Of a DNA stretch of 64,000 nucleotides, positions 1 to 10,155 are shown one piece after another. The position numbers and the translations under genes were made by a program. The stretch's first letter is position 1, and every line of letters starts with the position of its first letter. Origin of the DNA: Erodium maritimum (Eukaryota > Streptophyta > Magnoliopsida > Geraniales > Geraniaceae); the NCBI GenBank assembly GCA_963921825.1, contig OY997591.1, forward strand, positions 41,003,825-41,067,824, written 5' to 3'. The notes below the pieces were generated by a model that was not told the origin of the DNA, ran no database searches, and saw nothing but the letters and a program-made list of their open reading frames with translations.

Positions 1-2648
1 TCTCTTCCTCTCCCTCGATCGTCCACGCCGGTGCTGCTCCGCCACTGGAAACACCTGCAGAACCGGGAGCGTCGTGGCTCCGTCGAGACCCCACCGTGCG
101 GTCCAGCTCCGAGACGGGGATCAGTCCCCCACGGCGGCAGTCACCGCTGCCCGTCGTTTCCTCTCCTCCACGGTGAGGTTGGTACCTGGGGGTTTTAGTC
201 GCCGGCGACGTCTTCGCCGGCGGCCGGTTTATTTGTTTCGTACCGTTCAACTTTATTTGGTTTCTGTGTATTGTCCGAGCTTCTGTAAATCCAGAAAAGG
301 AAGAAATAAAACCAGTTTTGAATTTAAACGTTAGTTTTGTAACTCTGGATCTGGTCATGTTTGCCTTGTTGATCTGGACTCAAAATTTCGAGTTGTAAAA
401 GGGGAAAATGAAGTGTTTTGAAACAGTTAGGGTTTGAGATCGGTTTTGGATGGAAAATCGAACTTCTGAAGTTGAAGGGAAAGGAACCCTAAATCGAAAA
501 ATCGGTTTTGTTTAAAAAGGGGATTTAAATTGGAAAATGACCTAATTTGAAAAGAGTTTTAAAATAAAACCAGATTTGGAAATAAAAAGGGAAGTAAAAT
601 CAGCGGATTTAAAACGGATTTCGAGCAGTTGAACGAATCTGGAACTCTGGTTAAAATGGACTGTAAATTGGGTTTAAAAAGGAACAAAAGCGGACCGCTG
701 AATCGGACCTCGGGATTCGTGCATTGGGACCGTGCCTCGCATGCACCGGTTTCGGTGCTCGGGTACTCAAACCCGATTCGCCGTGACACCGCTTTTAGCC
801 CGCTCGAGTTTAAAGGACAATTGTCGGATCTAGACTGGTTTAATCGTAACCTTTAATTTAGCGGTGGAACCGTTATTAATCTAGGGCTTTCGTGTTCTCT
901 TTAGCGTCCGACTTCGATCAAAGTGAAGCCCGGAGGTGGCGAGCCAGAACGTCAGCAGCTAGGAAACATAGCGGTTGCTCTTCAGTTGAGGTAGGGAAAA
1001 GTAGCCGGATCTCGGCCCTGACTAGGGAAAGTTAACAGTAGAATTGCATGTGACACCGGGGTGTCGTGGGTTGAGTAGGTTTATTTTAAATACTAGAAAA
1101 GCATGATGCGGGGTTTGTAGCGTTTATTGAGAAAAGCATGTGACACTTAGTAGTGTCGTAGGAGCAGAGAACTTAGCGTTAATTGTTTTACTGGAGGCAT
1201 ATGACCATGCCTGAAGGTTGATTGTGAAACTGTTGATATTAGGACTGTTGGAGGCTTTGGTTAAGCCGGAGGTTGTTTGTTTATTTGTGTTTGGGTGGCC
1301 TTGAGAGCCCGTATTATTATTGTTGAGTCTTGGGTGGCCATGAGAGCCCGTGTTGTTATTCGTGTTAGGGTGGCCATGAGAGCCCGTATTTTACTGTTGG
1401 TGTTTTAGCTGGCTTACGAGTTAGAGTCTCGGTAAGTTGCAAGCGTGTTTTATTGTTGAGTTTTGGGTGGCCATGAGTGCCCGTGGGGTTGTTGAACCCG
1501 TGTCTTTACCTTTGGTGTTTTGGGTGGCCTTGAGAGCCCGCGTACGAAGGTTGGTGCCTTTGGCTGGCCTGACTGAGTTAGAGTCTCGGGGGGTTGCAAG
1601 CTTTCTTTAGCTGGCTTACGAGTTAGAGTCTCGGTAAGTTGCAAGCGTGTTTTATGGTTGGTGTCTTGGGAGGCCGTGAGTGCCTCTGGGGCTGTTGAGT
1701 CCGTGTCTTACCGTCGGTGTGTCTTGGGAGGCCGTGAGTGCCTGTGGGGCTGTTGAGTCCGAGTTTTACTGTTGGTGTCTTGGTGGCCATGAGTGCATGT
1801 GAGTGTTGAACCTGTGTCGTTACTAGTTGTTGAACTTGCTTGTGTTTGTGTTTGTGATTGTGATTGTGGTTACCTGAGGTTGGGGGCCCGCTTCATGAAA
1901 CGGGGGTCCACGATCACACGCGTCTGCATGTTCAGACGGGGTAGGGGGCCCGCCCGCCAATAAAGGGGTCCTGGCCGCGCGTGTGTGGTTTGGGTTTGTG
2001 AGCATACCTTGGCTGGCTTATGGGTTAGAGTCCCAGTAAGTTGCAGCATTTTCCGGCTGGCTTATGGGTTAGAGTCCCGGTAAGTTGCAACATTCTTGGG
2101 TTGGCCTGACCGGGTTAGAGTCTCGGGAGGGCATTCTTGGCAGCTGGTTTGCGATCCTTTGCGATCTTGTTTGGTATTGCGTGGTTGTCAGTCGTGTCTT
2201 TGGAGGTCGTCAATCGTAGTGTGAGGTCTATATCACGTGTCCGAATGTTGAGTCAGTTGAGGAAGGTACTGGTCGTGTGTGTGTCTTTTGGGTCGTGGTT
2301 GGTGTCACCGGCTTTGTCTGCTAAGTATGCCGTAGTCAGTCTGTTATTCGTGGTGGTGAGCGAACGCTCACCCCTAGCTGCTTTTCCTACAGGTACCGTT
2401 CGTGGGACGGACTAGGTGAGCTCTCGAAGCTTGTGGAGCTAGGAGCGGAGTCCGGGTTTTGTCTTTTTAGTCTAGCGACGGATACCTCGCCTTTTTGTCC
2501 GCTTGTGGGACGTTTATGTTGATTTGAAATTATCCTTTGTTGAACTAAATTGTTATTGTAAATTGTTTTAATGGAAATGTTTGCAAAGTGTTTTCTTATT
2601 CTAAACGTTCGCGTCCCGAGTTCGGTTTACTGAAATTGGGGCGTGACA
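1..2648 (+). mobile_element. Tekay-type Ty3 LTR, left part outside window (solo LTR or 3' LTR)
   Basis: The 3' half matches the other Tekay LTRs here: the block with gtagccggatctcggccctg near 1000, the tandem repeats after 1250, the block gagcgaacgctcacccctag near 2360, and the terminus ggggcgtgaca ending at 2648. The next bases (atagttttac) are not a primer binding site, so this is the 3' end of an element or a solo LTR. The 5' end and target duplication lie outside the window. It carries the same minisatellite module as the LTRs at 10.2, 46.0 and 54.0 kb, not the one in the 57.7 kb LTR. Short ORFs in it are not credible genes. Confidence 0.85.
1260..1830 (+). repeat. Minisatellite inside LTR (gtggccatgagtgcccgtgg units)
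   Basis: Degenerate tandem units of about 40-60 bp, each with a core like ggtggccatgagtgcccgtg followed by gggttgttgaacccgtgtct. At least ten units are recognisable. The same array occurs in the LTRs at 11880-12240 and, reversed, at 46860-47370 and 54850-55280, with different copy numbers. Confidence 0.85.
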
Positions 2649-4041
2649 ATAGTTTTACTAAAAAGCCCTTACCACTTATTAAAAAGTGCTGTTTTTTTTG
2701 CAGTCAACAAGTCAACTACTCAATTGCATCTCATCCATCCGTTCTTAAAATAGATGGCTTAGATTGGTTCTCTAGTTTTTAGGTTAAGACATGGTTTGTA
2801 TTTGATTTCTCTTCATACAAACCATATGCTTACAAACCCCAAACAAAAAAGAAGAAAGACAATTCCAATTTTCTGTTGTTCCCACAAAGATTATATTGTT
2901 ACAAACCCTAAAGAAAGAAAGAAAGCCTATGGTTCTTGCTCAAGTCTTATCCTCCTCTTTCAATTTTTCCAATTCTACTCTTATCAATATGCAAAGATCC
3001 CTGGTGGCTATAACCTTAAGATGCAGAAATTAGAAACGAAAATGAACCAAGCAAAAATTATTCTCATTCCAGTCGAAGAAAAAAAAGGAAATCAGTGAAT
3101 AGTCCTAGTTTCTATGCAGAAGACAAATGATCGACATCCTATTCCAACAAAGCAAACTTTCAGAGACTGGACATGGTAAGTTAATTAAACATTCATGTCA
3201 AGAAACACCTAACAACAACACACAGAGCATTCACTATGTAAAAGACTAAACTAACAACTATTTTAACATGCGCAGACAGATATACATCAGAAGACGAAAA
3301 GTCCTTTCGACTGTAATACCTGACAAAATAATACCAATGCATATTGGCCCTAAAAAGTAAAAATCCAAAGTTGATTGGCTATACAGAAAACATATAACAC
3401 TAACTGTTATAATCTGAAGATCACATAAATAAGAATTAAAAAAATTGCAGAAAATAAGAATTACAAATTAATTAAAAGAGCGTAGCAGAGATTAGTCGTC
3501 TTAGTAAAACAAATACGACCATTCTCAAACGTGAGCATACGCTATTCTGAGAAGTAAATTGAATTTGAAACAGAAGAAAACTAATCGATCGGCTTGTATG
3601 AGAATATTGAATTCATCTCTTATGAGTTGTTTATCCTAGCCTATTAATACATGCAAGCCACAAAATATATATGATCTATCTAGAAAGCAAACCAAGTTGA
3701 ACCGTAAGTGCAAATCCAAATCTTTATTCTTCACCATGATTGCCATGTCTTATGCAACATCTTCATCAACTTATCTGAACGAAAAAAAAGAATCACTTCA
3801 ACGAAGTGACCCAGTTAAACTTAAGGAAGGAGGAAACTTTGCTACATGATGTTCCTATCAAGCAAGAGTCTGCCTAAACCAGTGTTTTGGGACATCAAAT
3901 GAAATGAAACTGAAATAGATGAATTCAAATTGCAAAAGAGGAAATGAACCCAAGTCCTAGATTACTAGACAACAGGGGCTTATCCATAATTGCAAGTGAT
4001 CCTCTTGGCTGTTCAATTCTTCCTTCATAATTTTCAGAACC

Positions 4042-4105
4042 AAACAATATAGTAAAGCTAGGCAAATACATAAACAATATAGTAAAGCTAGGCAAATACA
4101 TAAAT
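4042..4105. repeat. Two-copy tandem repeat of about 32 bp
   Basis: The unit agtaaagctaggcaaataca followed by taaacaatat occurs twice in a row with almost no change. Confidence 0.8.
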
Positions 4106-4176
4106 AACATTATAGCCAAAATAAGACATCATCAAAACAAAAACAAAAACAAAAACAAAAACAGTACACTATAGAA

Positions 4177-4440
4177 GAACTATGCAAATATATAATTAGG
4201 ATTTTAGCCAAAATAAACCATCACAAAACTTTTTTTAAAAAAATCGGATTGCCGTAAAAGGTCACATCAGCAAAAACACCAGAAATGCTGACATAGAATG
4301 AAACATACGAACTATGCAAATATATAATTAGAATTTTAGCCAAAATAAAGCAGCACAATTTTTTTTTTAAAACGAATTTCCGTAAAAGGTCATCTTAGCT
4401 TTTAAACCGGAAACGTTGACATAGAATGAAACCTACCAAT
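4177..4440. repeat. Two-copy tandem repeat of about 135-140 bp
   Basis: Both copies run from ctatgcaaatatataattag through ttttagccaaaataaa, a poly-A/T patch and ccgtaaaaggtca to gacatagaatgaaac. They differ by scattered substitutions, mainly in the middle. Confidence 0.75.
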
Positions 4441-4924
4441 TAGTAGATATTAATTAAACATGGAAGAAAGAAAACCCAAGGTATATAAACCAAAATTAGA
4501 TTAAGAATGGTAAAAACTAATAATGAATACCTTCACCAATGCGGAATCGAATCACTTCTTCCTCACTATTTAGAAAAGCTTTGGACCAATCATTTGCGTG
4601 GATAATGATCCTCTATCTATCTCAATGATCCTGCACAACAGAGATTGAGAAACATAACATTGCAATTTCAGAAGCGTGTGTGTAACAGTAACATGTTTGC
4701 ACATTCCAAATAACGAAATATAATTTCAATTGCCTCAAACAAATTAAGATAATGCATATCACACAACAATGAGATCCTTTAAACGAAAACAAAGACAAAC
4801 AAAGAAATCAACATTCAATAATACAAGAAGAAACTACTAACCAAAACGACAATTACAAAAAACTGGAAACCAGAATTATCTACAAGGCCTCATAGGGTAG
4901 AAACACGATTCACAAAGGAAACTG

Positions 4925-4963
4925 AAATTGCAGTAAAAAAAAATCATTTTTTTACTGCAATTT
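4925..4963. repeat. Perfect inverted repeat, 17-bp arms, short loop
   Basis: The arms aaattgcagtaaaaaaa (4925-4941) and its complement (4947-4963) are separated by five bases. It could form a stable hairpin. No transposon ends or target duplication were recognised around it. Confidence 0.8.
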
Positions 4964-5528
4964 GAGAGTGATATTAGCCACCTGGGTTCCTTCTTAATTG
5001 ATGCTACTAAACCTGAAAATGTGTTCAATTTGAGAGTGAGAATTAATATGAGAAAGCAATTGCAGATGCAAGATCTTGCTACATTGATCATAAAGCATTC
5101 CTATAGCATTGAAGCTTCATATCTACGCCTAAATCACATATGCAAGATCTTGGAGAGCAATAAAGATAGGCTAATGACAACACTAATTCCATCCTACACA
5201 TTGATAAAAATTATTGAAGTTTCATATTGCATAATAGTTCAGTGTCTCTTTTAAATTGTCAAAAACAAATGTTCATTTGGGTTGCTTGTATGATTAATAC
5301 ATAACTAATTGTTATATCTCTGAAGTAAATACTGCAAGAAAAATAGTAATGATGGTTTCGATTACGTTGAGTGACAAATGTTCAAATCCACACAATTCAA
5401 TCATAGCAGCCATACAGAAAAATCAAGAAACTCTGGAATAGGCAACAAATTTCAATTTGCAGTTAACTTTAGTAATTAAGCATAAACTTAATAATTCAAA
5501 TGTAAAAATTAATAACAGTAGAAAAACT

Positions 5529-5676
5529 TATTTTCGGATTGAAAATGTCTGACTATTAAAAATCCCTAATAGCAAACAACAGATACATCAGCAAAATCAT
5601 CATTTTCGGATTGAAAATGCCTGACTATTAAAAATCCCTAATAGCAAACCACAGATACATCAGTAAAATCATCATT
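5529..5676. repeat. Two-copy tandem repeat of about 74 bp
   Basis: Two adjacent copies, each starting ttttcggattgaaaatg, then ctgactattaaaaatcccta and ending near aaaatcatca. They differ at only a few positions. Confidence 0.85.
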
Positions 5677-5689
5677 TCCTAGAGCTCAG

Positions 5690-6110
5690 TTCACTAATGC
5701 CACTTTCAATTAAGGTTGGATTAAACTCTAGGCAAGGAAATTCGAAAACAGAGATTCTCTCAGCTGGGAAATCACAAAAACGAAAGGAAAGTTCAAAAAC
5801 CCCAGATTTTCCTAGCATCCAAACAGCAAAAAATAGACACAATTTAAGTTTCGAACAAAAAAAGGAATCCATCCCACTTTCTATAGATTCACAAAATTGA
5901 ATTCTACCTCAGTCTCACTAATGCCCCTTTGAATTAATGTTAGATTAAATTCCAGGAAATGAAATTCGAAAACAGATATCTTCTCAGCTGGGAAATCACA
6001 AAACACGAAAGGAAATTCAAAACCCCCAGATTTTCCTAGCATCCAAACAGCCAAAAATAGACGCAATTCAAGTTTTACAAAGACGGAAAGCTCGAACAAA
6101 AAAAAAGGAA
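5690..6110. repeat. Two-copy tandem repeat of about 220 bp next to the L13a pseudogene
   Basis: Copies start near 5692 and 5914. Shared blocks include actaatgccmctttraatta, tcagctgggaaatcacaaaa and cccagattttcctagcatcc. The two are similar over nearly their full length with small indels. Both lie directly downstream (minus strand) of the truncated exon 3 of the L13a gene. Confidence 0.85.
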
Positions 6111-6125
6111 TCTATCATCTATGAT

Positions 6126-6721
6126 CTTCTGAAGCCTCAAGACCTTGATTTCAAATTTCAAATTTGAACACAAACCCAAATCAAATTACAGGAGAATCAA
6201 AATACCCATGAACACCTAACCCAAACAGCATTGCAAAAACAATCACTTGAGAGCATCAGGAATCACCATCCTCTTAACCTTGTCATAAGGTGTAGGAACT
6301 TCCTCATACAGCTTCAACCGAGCAAGCGCAGCTGCTCCACTTTGGGTCTTGTGTGGTATCATCCTAACACCAACAAAAGATCATAGAAGAACAAAACAAT
6401 CAGAACCAAGATCAAAAATACTGATAATTTTATTTTCCCGGTGGCCAAACAGAAATTTAGAGAATCGGGAACAGACCCGCGAACGGTGCGCCAGAAGATC
6501 TTCGCCGGAGCGCGGAAATGGATGGGGCCGTGAGATGTCTTGGTGTTCATGCGCTTGCGGAGGAAGCGGCGATACTTCATCTTGGAGAGGCAAATATCCT
6601 CGCACCTGACCTTCTGTCCGTTGAGGAGCTCCTTTGCCACTATCGACGCCAACCTCCCCAGCATGTGGTGGCGCGCGCCGACCACCACTCTCTTCGCCAT
6701 GATTCCCGATCCGGACATCAT
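6126..6721 (-). pseudogene. RPL13A: 60S ribosomal protein L13a (uL13) gene, intron-containing, 3'-truncated
   Basis: Three exons align with cytosolic L13a, a large-subunit ribosomal protein. Exon 1 (6721-6477) encodes the N-terminus with [16 protein letters not shown], then [14 protein letters not shown] and [19 protein letters not shown]...AG intron (6476-6364) restores frame into exon 2 (6363-6246), encoding [17 protein letters not shown] and [10 protein letters not shown]. Exon 3 (6143-6126) encodes VLRLQK and then loses similarity. About the last 80 of roughly 206 family residues are missing. Relative to the family, exon 1 lacks about three residues after NGQKV and about six between CLS and KMKY, both in frame. 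The exon 2 donor reads AAGTGATT instead of AAGGTGATT, as if one G was lost, so normal splicing would fail or shift frame. Retained introns argue against a processed copy. Gene identity is very secure; non-function is an inference from the breaks. Confidence 0.88.
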
Positions 6722-6729
6722 GGCTGCTC

Positions 6730-6810
6730 CAGCCCTAAGTTGGAGGCGATCGACATCCTGCGGACGATGGAAGATTGGAGGGAGGGAGCCCAGCTTTTAT
6801 ATGCGCGAAA
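6730..6810 (-). promoter_or_regulatory. Putative L13a core promoter: TATA box and site II-like motif
   Basis: On the minus strand a TATA element (catataaaagc, 6793-6803) lies about 75 bp upstream of the ATG at 6721. It is followed by TGGGCT, the site II motif common in plant ribosomal protein promoters, and by a telo-box-like ttagggct near 6735. The arrangement fits a ribosomal protein promoter that came along with the gene. Confidence 0.5.
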
Positions 6811-7960
6811 CGTTCCCATTGATGAGGCGATGGTTCGCTGCCACTGCAAGGTTGTAACGGACAAAGAAGAAGGAAGCTAAACGTTTGTGAACCTGAAAAT
6901 AACCCAGCGCGTGAAAGAGAAACAAAAGAGAAAAAGTGGGAGGGGATTGTGCTTAAGTTCACTCCTATTACCTTAAGTAAGATATGCGGGGTGCAGGCGT
7001 TTATGGGTATCTTTCAATTTTGTTGATGTTTTCTTTTGGGTTGTTTTGTATGATTATTCAAATCTATTGTGTGTAGACGTTTCTGGGTATTTGTTGCGGA
7101 GGACAAATTGCTTGGGAGTATGTAGAGAAGAAGAATATTTGGTACAAATAAGTCCCTTGATCTTGGTGGATTCAACTTCCTAATTTTTGTTTCTATTCTT
7201 GATTGCTTGCATGACTCTTTATAAGATGCATTTAGTTTTCTTTAGCAAATGGGCTTGTGTTCAAAATTTCCAATGTCTTGCCCCTGTATGAGTAGTGAGT
7301 ACAGATTTTAATACGTGTGTTCTTACTAAATATTATTGAATGTGATAAGTGTATATAATTTGAATCCAATTATTATCTCTGTATGAACTAGCAAATTTTT
7401 GAGTGGTTGTGTTGTATTTTGGTTGTTCTCCTTTTTTCCAAATATAATTACAATGTTGATGCCATGAACTCTACAATATTATGAGGTACTAATCATATAT
7501 CATATATATATCTATAAAAAGAACGTTTTGCTAAGTCTTACGATGGATCCTATGTGGCAGGTCTCCCTGTTCACCATTGCTATTTCCTTATTTCTTCCTG
7601 CCTCCAACCATTTGCGATGGAATTCAAAATCAAAATTGGAATAACGGTTTCAAATGTTTCAATGAATTGCTGGGAAATCGGACAATTATTCAGTCTTTAG
7701 TGTGAAGGAATTGATTGTTGTAGTTACTCTATTCGGTCTTAAGTGTGATGGAATTGACTCTATTCTTCCTCTTTTCCCGTGTTTCCCCAAATTGATGTGC
7801 TCGATTACACCCTAAATAGAGAGATTGAACGAGAACCGGAGCAAGCCAAGGAGCCCCTTGTGGTCGTCGCTCAAATCTCCCAGTGAGTCTTTTATTTTGT
7901 TCAATTCGACTGTCAACAACTTGTGATCTACACGCATCGTGTTCTCGGAATCAATGAGTT
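6811..7960. other. AT-rich stretch between the two gene fragments
   Basis: No coding signal recognised. A short GC-richer piece (7840-7890) just before the RNA-binding protein fragment could be its old 5' leader. A TA-rich patch sits at 7490-7520. Confidence 0.4.
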
Positions 7961-8056
7961 ATGAATCCATTGACGTTGGTGAAGCGAATCTATGTATTCG
8001 CCGGTGGAATCCCCTTCGAGCTCACCAAAGGTGACCTCCTTGCTGTATTTGCTCAG
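7961..8056 (+). pseudogene. First-exon fragment of an RRM/CCCH RNA-binding protein (RBMX2/Ist3-like)
   Basis: An ATG opens a 32-codon tract reading MNPLTLVKRI then YVFAGGIPFELTKGDLLAVF, ending CAG before taagtatgg. This is the start of the plant RBMX2/Ist3-like family (CCCH proteins with one RRM, linked to the spliceosome): the YVFVGGIP-type strand is RNP2 of the RRM. Family members have about 29 residues between the KRI and YVF parts that are missing here. The exon end forms a good donor (CA/GTAAGT). I could not find the following exon with RNP1; sequence near 8756-8830 after a gcag acceptor-like site does not resemble the family. Probably a decayed or captured fragment. Confidence 0.65.
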
Positions 8057-8974
8057 TAAGTATGGTTTTTGTCTCACTATTCGAATTCGTGCATCGTATT
8101 TAGGTCGGTTTATGTTGAATTAGTGTTTTTCCTTTCCGAATTATGGTTAGAGAGTCGACATCTCGATAAAGCTGTAGTAAAGGAGAAGAATTGAAGTATA
8201 AGCTTAAAATGTCGTATGATGATGCATGAATTAAGCTTTAATTTGTAACTTTTTGCTTTTTGTTGTGACAATTTGAATGCAATTTCTGTGTTCGTAATGA
8301 TCTCCTTCATTCACCTGAATTATACACATCTTGCAGAGTATACTGAGAGCAACAAATACAGGTTTGTCAAAATAGGTTACTGTTTACTCTAAAAGATCTA
8401 AATGCCAATTGAGGGTGTTCAAGTGATTTTGTTACTCAACTCATAAATATATAGACCAATTGTCTTACTTTTTCGCTAATTGTATGGATAAAATTTTGGC
8501 ATGTGGTTAACATTCTGTTTCAGACATGTTAGTTTCTATCTACCATGTAATGCTATGATGTGCTGATAATGATTCATAATTTCTCTCCACAAAGGTAGAT
8601 ATGCCAAAAATCCTTTGTTATTGTATTGTTTATGTTTTACATGCTATTTGTATGGTCTGATTTCAAAGAAAAATTTAAAACATGTGTCTTTATTACTTTG
8701 CTATAATCTTGAGATGGTGTTTTTTTATTTTTATTTTCACTAATTATGTCGTGTTTGCAGAGATGAATCAGTGAAGGATTTTCAGTGGGATAGGAAGTTG
8801 GGATCGATGGGATAAGAAGCGGCCGGTACGTCTACCGGAATGGGGATGAGCTGTTGGAATAACAACTTCGACATCATATTATCTTCAACAGGTAATTTGA
8901 TTTTTATTCATCTAATATGGTTTTTTTTCTTCTGGTTTAGTTATAGTTTTGACATGATATTTGGAGGTAGATAC
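8057..8974. other. Non-coding stretch up to the Tekay fragment
   Basis: Intron-like, T-rich sequence without recognisable coding. A possible 3' splice site (tttgcag, ending 8760) precedes a short open tract of unknown meaning. The boundary with retrotransposon sequence lies near 8975. Confidence 0.4.
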
Positions 8975-10104
8975 ATTGTTAAGAGCTTTAAGTACATCTC
9001 TTCCCAACGAGACCTGAATACGCGCCAGCGGCGATGGATGGGACTACTCGAGGAGTACAACTTTGAGCTACACTACCATCCGGGTAAGGCGAACGTGGTT
9101 GCCGACGCCCGGAGTAGAAAGTCGGTCCCGAGTCTTACTAGCATATCAGTCCGAGAGTGGGGCAAGATATGGGAACTGGGCACGCTCGGGTTGGAGCTAG
9201 AAGAGGTTACTGGCGGCGTGGCCATGTACTTCTTGGTGACTCAGCCCACCCGGCTTGGCCGGGGGATGGAGGCAGCAGTCGGTGGATGTCGAGACGACGG
9301 AGATCCAGGAGAGAGTTGCCGGCGGTGTTGAAGCCGAGGGCGGGGATCGTCGTGCTAATTCGGAGTTACGGTATCATGGAGGTTTGTGGTGGAGCGGGAT
9401 GCGGAGAGCGGTTGCGGAGTTAGTATCGCGGTGCCTCACTTGTCAAAAGGTGAGAGCCGAACAACAGCGCCCCGCTAAATTATTGCAACCACTACCGGTT
9501 GCACAGTGGAAATGGGGGCACGTCACGATGGGTGTCGTGAGCGGTTAGCCGAGTTCGCCCACAACAAAAACTTTCATGCCAGTATAATGATGGCACCGTT
9601 CGAAGCGTTGTATGGTAGGCCGGGTCGATCGCCCGTGTGCTGGGCAGAAGTGAGGAATAAGAGTTTACTGAGTCTAGAACTGGACCGAGAGACAGCTGAG
9701 TCGGTCGTGCCGAAGCATGAGCGGTTGAAGACCGCGCAGAGTCAGCAGGAGCTATGCTGACAGACGGCGCCGACCTCACGAGTCAGCAGTCGGTGGTCAT
9801 GTATCCCTAGAGATGAGTCCGAAGGGTGGACTGGTGCGTTTCAACCACAGCGGAGGAGGGATAGCCCCGTGGTGTATCGGGCCTTTCATGGTCTTGAGTA
9901 CGTCTTTGAGTGGGCGGATGTCGAGGTAACGGGTGATGTCCCGTATGAGGATAAGCCGATGTGGGAAAGGGATCCACGAGAGCAGGTCCTGCGCGGAAGG
10001 GTTATCCGCTTAGAACTGGTGTTGTGGCGACACCACGAGGCCGAGTCGACTTGGGAACGCGAGGACGAGGTTCGCGCGAAGTACCCCGACCGGTTCGACT
10101 CCTG
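8975..10104 (+). pseudogene. Tekay-type Ty3 pol fragment: RNase H end, integrase without its core, chromodomain-like tail
   Basis: Starts abruptly inside the RNase H tether (FKYISSQRDLNTRQRRW, then HYHPGKANVVADA). It continues into the integrase zinc-binding region with an internal loss of the piece before WWSGMRR, and reaches QWKWGHVTM at about 9530. It then jumps directly to the integrase C-terminal part (AEFAHNKNFHASIMMAPFEA at about 9548). About 355 bp present in the element at 45.7-46.0 and 57.0 kb is absent, including the second catalytic Asp and the Glu. The tail ends WEREDEVRAKYPDRFDS, the end of the variant chromodomain of Tekay elements. Frameshifts near 9740 and 9860 break the remainder. 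Confidence 0.88.
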
Positions 10105-10142
10105 AAGTGCGTTGTGTTAAATTTCGCGGACGAAATTCCTTT

Positions 10143-10155
10143 AAGGGGGGTAGAT
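10143..10155 (+). other. Polypurine tract of the Tekay fragment
   Basis: aaggggggtagat lies directly before the LTR start tgtaataacc and matches the PPT at 57731-57743. It is the plus-strand primer site for reverse transcription. Confidence 0.85.

Larger units (their letters stand above)
2649..6125. other. AT-rich non-coding stretch with local tandem duplications
   Basis: No credible gene is visible. ORFs are below 100 codons and have no recognisable domain. The stretch holds several duplications listed separately (4042-4105, 4177-4440, 5529-5676, 5690-6110) and a hairpin at 4925-4963. It lies downstream of the truncated L13a gene on the minus strand, so some of it may be old 3' flank of that gene; the missing C-terminal exons were not found in it. 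Confidence 0.5.

Noticed and set aside
3925..4119. Short minus-strand ORF with hydrophobic repeats
   Set aside because: Its repeated peptide is just the 32-bp tandem duplication translated.
6359..6880. Plus-strand open frames of 86-120 codons over the L13a gene
   Set aside because: Antisense shadows of L13a exon 1; the minus-strand reading has clear family similarity and splice sites.
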